The notes under the pieces were generated by a model, which was not told where the DNA came from, made no database searches, and saw nothing but the letters and a program-made list of their open reading frames with translations. From positions 1 to 64,000 of the forward strand of contig NZ_JAGOPN010000007.1 in assembly GCF_017991995.1 (NCBI RefSeq): DNA of 64,000 nt, in the 5' to 3' direction. The DNA comes from Pseudacidovorax sp. GTDB lineage: Bacteria; Pseudomonadota; Gammaproteobacteria; Burkholderiales; Burkholderiaceae_C. Made by a program: the position numbers and the translations under genes. Positions 32,771-41,315 of the stretch are shown one piece after another. Numbering within the stretch: position 1 is the stretch's first letter; each line of letters begins with the position of its first letter.

Positions 32771-35767
32771 TCAGAGCGGGATCAGCTCCGTGTCGAGCTG
32801 CGACTCCAGCACCTCCACCGGCTGCGGCCGTCCGAAGAGGAAGCCCTGGCACACGCGGCAGCCGTTGCGGGTCAGGAAGTCCAGCTGCGCCTGCGTCTCC
32901 ACACCCTCGGCCACCACCTCCAGGTCGAGGTTGGCCGCCATGCCGATGAGCGTCTGCACGATCAGCTCGATCTTGGGATTGGTGCCGATGCCGCTGACGA
33001 AGAACTTGTCGATCTTGATCTGGTGCAGCGGCAGCTGCGCCATGTACGACAGCGACGAGTAGCCCGTGCCGAAGTCGTCCATCGAGAAGCGGATGCCGAT
33101 GGCGGCCAGCGACTTCATCTTGCGGATGGTCTCGGCCACCTCGTCGTGCAGCAGGCTTTCGGTCAGCTCCAGCTTGAGCTTGGACGGATCGGCGCCGGTG
33201 CGGATCAGCACCTCGCGCACCTTGTCCGCGAAGTCCTCCTTGCGGAACTGGCGCGCGCTCACGTTCACGGCCAGCGTGAGGTGGCGGCGGCGCGGATGGT
33301 TGCTCCAGTCGTCCAGCTGCTTGCAGGCCTGCTCCAGCGCCCACAGGCCGATGGGCGAGATCAGACCGGTCTCTTCCGCCACGTCGATGAAGGCGGCCGG
33401 CGGGATCAGCCCGCGCTGCGGATGCAGCCAGCGGATCAGCACTTCGGCGCCCACCACGCGCCCTTCGGAGGTCACCTGCGGCTGGTAGTGCAGCAGGAAC
33501 TGGCCGCGCGCCTTCAATGCCGCGCGCAGCTCGCTCTCCAGCGAGGCGCGCGCATTGACGGTGGTCTGCATGTCGGCCTCGAAGAAGCGCAGCACGTCGC
33601 CGCCGGCCGTCTTGGCGTGGAACATGGCGATGTCGGCCTGCTTGAGCAGGTCCTCCAGCGAGGCCGAGCTGGCGCTGATCAGCGTGGCACCGATGCTGCA
33701 GGTGCCGTGGTAGGTCATCGCCGGCAGCTGGATGGGCCGGCCCAGCTCGGCCAGCACCGCCTCGCCGAAGGCCTGGGTCTGCATCACGGCGGTGGCGGAG
33801 TCGGCGCTCAGGCCCTCGATCAGGATCACGAACTCGTCGCCGCCAAGGCGGGCCACGGTGTCGCCCTCGCGCATGAGCTGCTGCAGCCGCTGCGCCACCT
33901 GCTTGAGCAGCACGTCGCCGGCATTGCGGCCCTGCGCGTCGTTGAGCGTCTTGAAGTGGTCCAGGTCCAGGAAGAGCAGCGCCGCCTGGCGCTCGCGCCG
34001 CACGTTGGCGTCGATGGCCGACTGCAGGCGGTGCAGCAGCATGCGCCGGTTGGGCAGGCCCGTCAGGTTGTCGTAGAAGGACAGATGGTCGATCTGCAGC
34101 TGCGCCGACATGCGGTCGGTGATGTCGCGCAGGATGACGATGAAGCGCGCGTCCGCGCCCTCGCCCACCAGCTTGCGCGAGGCTGAGATCTCGAACCAGG
34201 CCGTGCCCTGCGAGGCGCGGCGCTCGAACTGCTTGCCGAAGGACAGGCCCTTCAGATAGGCCTCGCGCATGGCGGCCATGATCTGGATGGCGGCGTCGCC
34301 GGGCAGCACCTCCGACAGGGTGCGGCCCACCGGGTCGCCGATGTCCAGCAGCGAGGCGCGCGCCGAATGGAAGCCGATGCAGCGTCCGTCCAGGCACAGC
34401 TCCAGCAGCACGTCGGGCAGCGCGTCGAGCGTGGCCTGCAGCTGGGCCTTGCCTTCCACGATGTCGGCCAGGTGGCGGCGCTTCTCGCTGGTGTCGCGGT
34501 AGACGCAGACCATGCCTCCGTTGGGCGTCGGGCTCTTGACGACGACCACCGTGCGGCCGTCGGGCAGTTCCAGCTCCTGCTCGCCCGGCGCGGGCAGGCT
34601 CGGCGGCAGCAGGGCCGCCTCCTCTGCGCTGCGGCCCGAGACGGCACTCTCGACCGCCACCATGTGCATGCGCGCCTCCAGCGCGACGCGCGCCTGCGGA
34701 AAGATCTCGGCGAAGCGCCGGTTCCAGGCCGCCACGCGGCCTTCGGCATCCAGCAGCACGAAGCCGTCGGACATGGATTCGAGGGCCTGGTCCAGCATGC
34801 TCTTGGCATGCAGCGCCTCGCGGCGGCGCAGCCACTGTTCGCGCAACTGGTGCAGCGCGTAGGCCGACACGCCCACCACCATCAGCATCAGCAGCACCGT
34901 CACGCCCACGATCAGGTTGCGCTCGGTGCGGAAGCCCTCCAGCACCTCCTCCATGGGCAGGCCCGCGCTGAGCACGATGTCCTGGTTGAGCGTGGGGCGC
35001 AGCGCCATCAGCGCGTCCTGCCCCATGAGGCGCGAATTGGCACGCACGATGCCGCGCGCATCGGCGGCGCTGCGCAGTTCGGGCAGCGAGGCCGAGCCTT
35101 CGGCGATCTCGCTGCGCGGAGGCACGCTGACCAGCAGGCCCTGGCTGAGGCTTTCGAGCGTGACCTCCATGCCGTCGATGCCCGCCCCATGCGCCAGCAG
35201 CCGGGCCAGCGACGCCACCTGCACCTCGGCCAGCGCGATGCCTTGCGTGCCGTCGGGCAGGCGCACCATGCGGGTGAAGTACAGCACCTGCTGCGAGGTG
35301 CGCGGGCTGAGCGAGGGCGCCGTGGTCATCAGCTCGGGCACGGGCTGGCCCATCAGGCGGGCGGTGAAGGCGGGCGACAGCTGCACCGCCTCGCCGCCCG
35401 GAGGCGAGACCACGCTGCCGTCCGGACGCAGCACCTCCAGGCGCTCGACCAGCAGGCTGTGCCGGGCGAGCGACTGCATGCTGGTGGCCGCCCGCTGCGC
35501 CGCCGCGGCCATGTCCTCGTTGCCCACGGGGCGCAGCAGCATGCCCAGGTCGGCCAGCAGCAGATCCACGCCCAGCAGGTTCTGGTTGACGGCCGCCACC
35601 GACCCGCTGAGGAAGCGGTCGATCTGGTCGCGGGCGTCGTCGACGGCGCGGCTGCGCATCTCCAGCACCGCGAACACGGAGAGGCCGAAGACCACCACGA
35701 TGAACAGCGTGGCCAGCGCAAGGGTGGACGCGGCCAGTTGCCGCGGCGGGCTGCTGGTCGACTTCAT
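32771..35767 (-). CDS. Membrane-bound GGDEF-EAL cyclic-di-GMP protein with PAS domains
   Basis: 998 residues. An N-terminal membrane helix (about 15-37), a periplasmic domain to about 280, a second helix, PAS-like domains (about 320-555), GGDEF (565-730) and EAL (740-990). The cyclase motif GGDEF is intact, and REGD five residues before it is the inhibitory I-site. The phosphodiesterase signature has EVL in place of EAL, but other motifs (NVSARQF, ELTES, DDFGTGYSS, KIDKFFV, QGFLFGRP) are present. Its ATG overlaps the stop of the DctP-like gene by four bases, suggesting that the binding protein feeds signals to the periplasmic domain. Confidence 0.93.
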   Translation of the reverse strand: MKSTSSPPRQLAASTLALATLFIVVVFGLSVFAVLEMRSRAVDDARDQIDRFLSGSVAAVNQNLLGVDLLLADLGMLLRPVGNEDMAAAAQRAATSMQSLARHSLLVERLEVLRPDGSVVSPPGGEAVQLSPAFTARLMGQPVPELMTTAPSLSPRTSQQVLYFTRMVRLPDGTQGIALAEVQVASLARLLAHGAGIDGMEVTLESLSQGLLVSVPPRSEIAEGSASLPELRSAADARGIVRANSRLMGQDALMALRPTLNQDIVLSAGLPMEEVLEGFRTERNLIVGVTVLLMLMVVGVSAYALHQLREQWLRRREALHAKSMLDQALESMSDGFVLLDAEGRVAAWNRRFAEIFPQARVALEARMHMVAVESAVSGRSAEEAALLPPSLPAPGEQELELPDGRTVVVVKSPTPNGGMVCVYRDTSEKRRHLADIVEGKAQLQATLDALPDVLLELCLDGRCIGFHSARASLLDIGDPVGRTLSEVLPGDAAIQIMAAMREAYLKGLSFGKQFERRASQGTAWFEISASRKLVGEGADARFIVILRDITDRMSAQLQIDHLSFYDNLTGLPNRRMLLHRLQSAIDANVRRERQAALLFLDLDHFKTLNDAQGRNAGDVLLKQVAQRLQQLMREGDTVARLGGDEFVILIEGLSADSATAVMQTQAFGEAVLAELGRPIQLPAMTYHGTCSIGATLISASSASLEDLLKQADIAMFHAKTAGGDVLRFFEADMQTTVNARASLESELRAALKARGQFLLHYQPQVTSEGRVVGAEVLIRWLHPQRGLIPPAAFIDVAEETGLISPIGLWALEQACKQLDDWSNHPRRRHLTLAVNVSARQFRKEDFADKVREVLIRTGADPSKLKLELTESLLHDEVAETIRKMKSLAAIGIRFSMDDFGTGYSSLSYMAQLPLHQIKIDKFFVSGIGTNPKIELIVQTLIGMAANLDLEVVAEGVETQAQLDFLTRNGCRVCQGFLFGRPQPVEVLESQLDTELIPL

Positions 35768-36813
35768 GGCGTCCGCGCCGCCTTGCCGTCGACCACGGGC
35801 GCAATCGTGCGCTGCCATAGCCGCGTGCACTCGGTACCGCAGCGCTGCAGCCAGTTGACCAGGATGGTGGAGCGGAGGATCTGGCGGCGCAGGCGGTCGT
35901 CCTCGGCGGTGGGCGCGACGGCCACCATGGCGCCGGGCGTGCCGCCGTCGCAGGGACCGGCGCCGGTGTTGCAGGCGACGGCGAGGTCGGTGTCGCGGAT
36001 GGACTGGTCCCAGATGCGGCGTTCGAGCTGCGGCAACTGCTGCTCCAGCACGATGCGCAGGTCGGCCGGGAGCACCGCCCAGGCGTCGGCATTGGCGCCG
36101 AAGATGGCCAGGCCCCAGTTGATCGGCATGGTGAAAAGCGAGCGGGTGATGCGGTGCAGCCCCAGGGTGTTGCCCGAGGCCCCGCCGGTGATGGCGCAGT
36201 CGGTGTTGCCCGAGGTCATGTTGCTCATGAGTGCGGCGAAGGCGGTCGGCACCGGGGTGCCGCCCAATGCCTGAACGAAGTCGGCCTGGGTGCCGCTGGA
36301 GACCCGGACGCGCCGGCCCTTGAGGTCGGTCAGGCCCTTCATCGGCGTGGCACAGAAGATGACCTGCGCCGGGTAGATGTACATGGCCAGCAGCTTCACG
36401 TTGAAGCGCTCGCGCAGCATGCGGTCCATCTCGGGCCGGAAGGCATCGACCACCCGCCGCAACGTGGCGGCATCGGCGCTGAGGCCGGCCACGTCGGGCA
36501 GGGCGAGGGCCGGATGCTCACCGCCCACCTGGCTGAGCAGCACGGTGCCGAAAGGCACCACGCCGGTCTCCAGCAGGGTGAGCATCTTGTTGCCGGGCAC
36601 CCCGGCCTGGTCGAAGGGCGCGATGGTCGCAGCCACCCGCCCCTGCATCAGCCGGGGCAAGGTCTGCGTCCAGAAAGGCGCCTCGTGCTGCGTGTACTGG
36701 GCAACGCCGGCCAGCCCCCCCACAACCCGCAACTGCAGGGGCGTGTCCTGTCCTGCCGCGGGCCAGGCGGCGGCCCAGACACAGCAAAAAAAAATCCTCA
36801 GGAAGAGGCGCAT
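35764..36813 (-). CDS. DctP-type periplasmic solute-binding protein coupled to a GGDEF-EAL gene
   Basis: 349 residues with a signal peptide (MRLFLRIFFCCVWAAAWPAAG) and a TRAP DctP fold: FDQAGVPGNKMLTLLETGVV, PMKGLTDLKGRRVRVSSGTQ and a NTDCAITGG segment. No DctQ/DctM permease genes accompany it. Two Cys pairs (CNTGAGPC and CGTEC) near the C-terminus may form disulfides. The 4-base overlap with the following c-di-GMP gene argues that it works as a sensor subunit and not as a transporter component; that is inference. Confidence 0.85.
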   Translation of the reverse strand: MRLFLRIFFCCVWAAAWPAAGQDTPLQLRVVGGLAGVAQYTQHEAPFWTQTLPRLMQGRVAATIAPFDQAGVPGNKMLTLLETGVVPFGTVLLSQVGGEHPALALPDVAGLSADAATLRRVVDAFRPEMDRMLRERFNVKLLAMYIYPAQVIFCATPMKGLTDLKGRRVRVSSGTQADFVQALGGTPVPTAFAALMSNMTSGNTDCAITGGASGNTLGLHRITRSLFTMPINWGLAIFGANADAWAVLPADLRIVLEQQLPQLERRIWDQSIRDTDLAVACNTGAGPCDGGTPGAMVAVAPTAEDDRLRRQILRSTILVNWLQRCGTECTRLWQRTIAPVVDGKAARTP

Positions 36814-36883
36814 GGGGCAGAAATGAACGTGCGGCGCGCAATCAATCCCCGCATCTTGAAGAGGAATTGGCCATGTTGCAAAT

Positions 36884-36913
36884 TGTGTCTCGACCTTAGG
36901 ACTTCGCGACACA
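36884..36913. promoter_or_regulatory. Inverted repeat with T-run between divergent genes
   Basis: TGTGTCTCGA and TCGCGACACA form arms (9 of 10 paired) around a 10-base spacer, followed by TTTTT (36914-36918). It lies in the 201-base gap between the minus-strand DctP-like gene and a plus-strand gene. It may be an operator or the end of a small plus-strand transcript. No gene upstream on the plus strand needs a terminator here. Confidence 0.4.
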
Positions 36914-37014
36914 TTTTTGGAAACCTTAAGTATTCGTTCTGACGTTGCGCGCGCGGCAGGTGTTGCAGACCTGCCTACACTGCCTCGTTTTCGGCATTTC
37001 CCTGCGGAACTTTC

Positions 37015-37623
37015 ATGGACTTCCTGGCCTTGCTGGCCCTGGCCGCGCTCGGCCTGCATTTGTTGAAACGGCGCGATCAACAACGTCGCATCGCGCTGCT
37101 CGGCGCGAAGCTGGCGCCCTACCGCATCGAACCCCAGATGGAGACGCTGCTCGACGGCTATCTGCGCTGGCTGGACGAGGCGGACGAGGACCGCCGCCGG
37201 CAGATCTGGCAGACGCTGTGCGCGACGGAGGAATCGCTGGCCGAGCAGCTGCGGCGCTTCGCTGCCGACGTGGCCGGCACGGAGGCACCGCTGGCGCAGA
37301 TGAGCAAGCTGCCGATGTGGCTGCCCTGGGCGCAGCCGCTGTTGTCGGGCGGGCTGCTGTTCGATGTGCGGCGCGCCTTCGCCATCCATGCGAAGGGCAT
37401 CGCGGCCGTGGCGGCCAACGAGCCCGGGCTGGCCGACAAGCCGCGGGCCTTCATGATGAGTGCGGAGCTGCTTCTGCTGCAGCACACCTGCCACTGGTTC
37501 TGCCGCTCCAAGGCCGTGGCCAGCGCGCGGCTGCTGGCCCGGCACGGCACCTCGTACGAGCAGGTGCTGGCCTCGGTGTCGCCGCGCACGCGCAGCGACT
37601 ACCTGGCGCTCATCGGCCGCTGA
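37015..37623 (+). CDS. Conserved hypothetical protein with N-terminal membrane helix
   Basis: 202 residues. A short N-terminal hydrophobic segment (MDFLALLALAALGLHLL) is followed by basic residues and a soluble helical domain with many Trp, Arg and Glu (YLRWLDEADEDRRRQIWQTL). A second moderately hydrophobic stretch lies near 100-120. I recognise no family. The stop codon abuts the stop of the convergent pcaF gene (TGATCA), with no space for a terminator between them. Confidence 0.75.
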   Translation: MDFLALLALAALGLHLLKRRDQQRRIALLGAKLAPYRIEPQMETLLDGYLRWLDEADEDRRRQIWQTLCATEESLAEQLRRFAADVAGTEAPLAQMSKLPMWLPWAQPLLSGGLLFDVRRAFAIHAKGIAAVAANEPGLADKPRAFMMSAELLLLQHTCHWFCRSKAVASARLLARHGTSYEQVLASVSPRTRSDYLALIGR

Positions 37624-38829
<1,206 letters not shown>

Positions 38830-38869
38830 GCGGAAGGTCTCCTTGGGAATCGGATGAAAGAGGGGGGGT

Positions 38870-39532
38870 TCAGTCGGCAGCCGTGTCTTCGGCAATGGGC
38901 AGGCCCACCAGCCGTTCGAGTTCCTGCAGCGACAGGCCCGGCACGCGGTCGATGCAGCGCAGGCCCTGCGATGTGCAGGCCAGTGTCGCCAGGTCGGTGT
39001 AGATGCGCTTGACGCACGCGAGACCCGTGAGCGGGTAGCTGCACTGCGCCACGACCTTGCTCACGCCCTGCTTGGTCAGCAGGTCCATCATGACCCAGGT
39101 CTGCTTGGCACCCGTGGCCAGGTCCATGGCGCCGCCGACGGCCGGGATGGCGCCGGGCTCGCCGGTGCTCCAGTTGGCCAGATCGCCCGTGGCGCTGACC
39201 TGGAAGGCGCCCAGCACGCAGATGTCGATGTGGCCGCCGCGCATCATGGCGAAGCTGTCGGCATGGTGGAAGTAGGCGCCGCCCGGCAGGAGCGTCACGG
39301 GCTGCTTGCCGGCGTTGATGAGGTCGTAGTCCTCCTCCCCCGCGGCCGGCGCCGGGCCCATGCCCAGGATGCCGTTCTCGCTGTGCAGCACCACCTCGCG
39401 GCCCGCGGGCAGATGGTTGGCCACCAGCGTGGGCTGGCCGATGCCGAGGTTGACGACGGCACCGTCGAAGATGTCCTGTGCCACGCGGGCGGCGAGCTGG
39501 TCCTTGGTTCGGCGTTGGTAGTCGGCCATCAC
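38870..39532 (-). CDS. pcaJ: 3-oxoadipate CoA-transferase subunit B
   Basis: 220 residues. The catalytic Glu lies in VLHSENGILGMGP, the SENG motif of family I CoA-transferase beta subunits; GIGQPTLVANHLP and GGAMDLATGAKQTWVMM are also typical. It transfers CoA from succinyl-CoA to 3-oxoadipate together with PcaI. Its ATG overlaps the pcaI stop (ATGA). The 40-base gap to pcaF indicates one operon. Confidence 0.95.
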   Translation of the reverse strand: MMADYQRRTKDQLAARVAQDIFDGAVVNLGIGQPTLVANHLPAGREVVLHSENGILGMGPAPAAGEEDYDLINAGKQPVTLLPGGAYFHHADSFAMMRGGHIDICVLGAFQVSATGDLANWSTGEPGAIPAVGGAMDLATGAKQTWVMMDLLTKQGVSKVVAQCSYPLTGLACVKRIYTDLATLACTSQGLRCIDRVPGLSLQELERLVGLPIAEDTAAD

Positions 39533-40236
39533 GCCACCTCCTTCTTCTTGAAGCCGCCGGCCTGGGTGGCCGTGCGGTCGATCTTTACCACCCGGCTGAC
39601 GAAGATGCCGGGCGTGACGATGGCCTCGGGGTCGAGCGTACCCAGCTCGGCCACCTCGTGCACCGTGGCGACGGTCGTCTTCGCGGCCATGGCCATCACG
39701 GGGCCGAAGTTGCGCGCGGCCTTCCGGAAGGTGAGGTTGCCCCAGCGGTCGCCCCGCTCGGCCTTGATGAGGGCCAGGTCGCCGTGGATGGGGAGTTCGA
39801 GCACGTAGTGCTTGCCATCGATCACGCGGGTCTCGCGGCCGGCCGCGAGTTCGGTGCCGTAGCCTGTCGGGCAGAAGAAGGCACCGATGCCGGCACCGGC
39901 GGCGCGGATGCGCTCGGCCAGATTGCCCTGGGGCACCAGCTCCAGCTCGATCTTGCCGGCGCGGTAGAGCCCGTCGAAGACGAAGCTGTCGGCCTGCCGC
40001 GGGAAGCTGCAGATGATCTTGCGCACCCGGCCGGCCTTGAGCAGCGCGGCCAGGCCGGCCTCGCCGTTGCCGGCGTTGTTGTTGACCACCGTGAGGTCGC
40101 GCGCACCCTGCGCGATGAGGCCGTCGATCAGCGCGTCGGGGATGCCGGCCGTGCCGAAGCCTCCGATCAGCACCGTGGCGCCATCGGGCGTACCCTGGAG
40201 CGCCTCCTCCACCGAGGCGGCGAGTTTGTCGATCAT
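39529..40236 (-). CDS. pcaI: 3-oxoadipate CoA-transferase subunit A
   Basis: 235 residues. The glycine-rich CoA-transferase motif GGFGTAGIPDALIDGL sits near residue 25; CSFPRQADSFVFDGLYRAGKIELELVPQGNLAERIRAAGAG is the standard second block, quoted here only in part as LELVPQGNLAERIRAAG. First gene of the pcaI-pcaJ-pcaF operon, divergent from pcaR. The start ATG 40236 was preferred over an upstream in-frame ATG because the family begins with MIDK. Confidence 0.95.
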   Translation of the reverse strand: MIDKLAASVEEALQGTPDGATVLIGGFGTAGIPDALIDGLIAQGARDLTVVNNNAGNGEAGLAALLKAGRVRKIICSFPRQADSFVFDGLYRAGKIELELVPQGNLAERIRAAGAGIGAFFCPTGYGTELAAGRETRVIDGKHYVLELPIHGDLALIKAERGDRWGNLTFRKAARNFGPVMAMAAKTTVATVHEVAELGTLDPEAIVTPGIFVSRVVKIDRTATQAGGFKKKEVA

Positions 40237-40318
40237 GCGGGGTTCCTTCTTCAGGGACGCCAGCCTTTGCACGGGCGGGCGCGGGTCACGGGAAAGTCGA
40301 CGGGGAAAAGCCGGAAGA

Positions 40319-40357
40319 TGTTCGCAATACGAACATTTGTTCTTAGAATGAATTCTA
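40319..40357. promoter_or_regulatory. PcaR-type operator and pcaR promoter
   Basis: TGTTCG-CAATA-CGAACA (40319-40335) is a perfect palindrome, followed by a third half-site TGTTC (40338-40342) in direct orientation. A palindrome plus a direct repeat resembles the three-part operators of the IclR-family PcaU/PobR regulators. It overlaps a promoter for pcaR: TTCGCA (40321-40326), 17 bases, TAGAAT (40344-40349). A second palindrome TAGAAT-GA-ATTCTA (40344-40357) overlaps the -10. Control of both pcaR and pcaIJF from here is likely. Confidence 0.75.
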
Positions 40358-40373
40358 GCCCGCTTCCTCGACC

Positions 40374-41168
40374 ATGCCATCCACCCCGTCTTCCACCGAA
40401 GTCCCCGAAGCGCCACGCCCCGGCGACGGTTTCGTGCAGTCCTTCGCCCGCGGCCTGCAGGTCATCCGCTCCTTCAGCGCCAGCGCGCCGCGCCAGACTT
40501 TGAGCGAGGTCGCGGCCGCCAGCGGCCTCACCCGCGCCGGGGCGCGCCGCATCCTGCTCACGCTGCAGACGCTGGGCTATGTGGAAAGCGACGGCCGCTT
40601 CTTCTCGCTCACGGCGCGCATCCTGGACCTGGGCTTCGCCTACCTGTCGTCGATGCCGATCTGGAACCGCGCCGAGCCGGTGATGGAGTCGCTGGTGGCC
40701 CAGGTCAAGGAGTCGTGCTCGGCCGCGGTGCTGGAGGGCACCGACGTGGTCTACGTGATGCGCGTGCCCACGCACAAGATCATGCGCATCAACGTCGGCA
40801 TCGGCTCGCGCCTGCCGGCCTACTGCACCTCGATGGGCCGTGTGCTGCTGGCCGCCCTGCCCGAGGACGAACTGCAGCGCCGCCTGGCCGCCTCGCCCAT
40901 CGCCCCGCTCACGCGCCACACGCTGACCGATCCCGAGGCCATCGCCGCGCGTATCGCCCAGGCGCGGCGCCAGGGCTGGTGCCTGGTGAACCAGGAGCTG
41001 GAGGAAGGGCTGATCTCCATCGCCGCACCGGTGCGCGACCGCGCGGGCCGGGTGCTGGCCGCGCTCAACATCAGCGGCCAGGCCAACAGGACCAGCGCCA
41101 AGGTGATGCAGGACAGCCTGCTGCCGCCGCTTCTGGACGCCGCGGCGCGGGTGTCCAGCCTGCTGTAG
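40374..41168 (+). CDS. pcaR: IclR-family regulator of the beta-ketoadipate genes
   Basis: 264 residues. Winged helix near 22-90 (FARGLQVIRSFSASAPRQTLSEVAAASGLTRAGARRILLTL) and an IclR effector domain (RLPAYCTSMGRVLLAALPEDEL, QGWCLVNQELEEGLISIAAPVRD). The close match to PcaR/PobR types and divergence from pcaIJ indicate activation by beta-ketoadipate or a related metabolite. Symbol assigned from context as well as sequence. Confidence 0.88.
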   Translation: MPSTPSSTEVPEAPRPGDGFVQSFARGLQVIRSFSASAPRQTLSEVAAASGLTRAGARRILLTLQTLGYVESDGRFFSLTARILDLGFAYLSSMPIWNRAEPVMESLVAQVKESCSAAVLEGTDVVYVMRVPTHKIMRINVGIGSRLPAYCTSMGRVLLAALPEDELQRRLAASPIAPLTRHTLTDPEAIAARIAQARRQGWCLVNQELEEGLISIAAPVRDRAGRVLAALNISGQANRTSAKVMQDSLLPPLLDAAARVSSLL

Positions 41169-41190
41169 GGTCGCCGCCGAACCCGTAGAT

Positions 41191-41204
41191 TTGATCTAGC
41201 GCAA
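41191..41204. promoter_or_regulatory. Possible FNR/Anr-like half-palindrome upstream of GGDEF-EAL gene
   Basis: TTGAT-CTAG-CGCAA resembles the FNR-type consensus TTGAT-N4-ATCAA with a strong left and weak right half. It lies 23 bases after the pcaR stop and 125 to 194 bases before the possible starts of the next gene. Oxygen control of that gene is a hypothesis only. Confidence 0.35.
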
Positions 41205-41315
41205 TACAAGCAGGGGCGGCGCTGCCCAGAATCGGCGCGCCATGCGCCCTCCCTCCCTGCCCCCGCGGCCCTCCGGGCGCCTGCACCCGCCGCCGCGGTC
41301 CGATGCCATGGCCGG

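Noticed and set aside
31884-36092. A 1400-residue minus-strand frame ending in the TauE permease
   Set aside because: Only the last 256 residues are a real protein; the rest is the wrong frame of the GGDEF-EAL gene.
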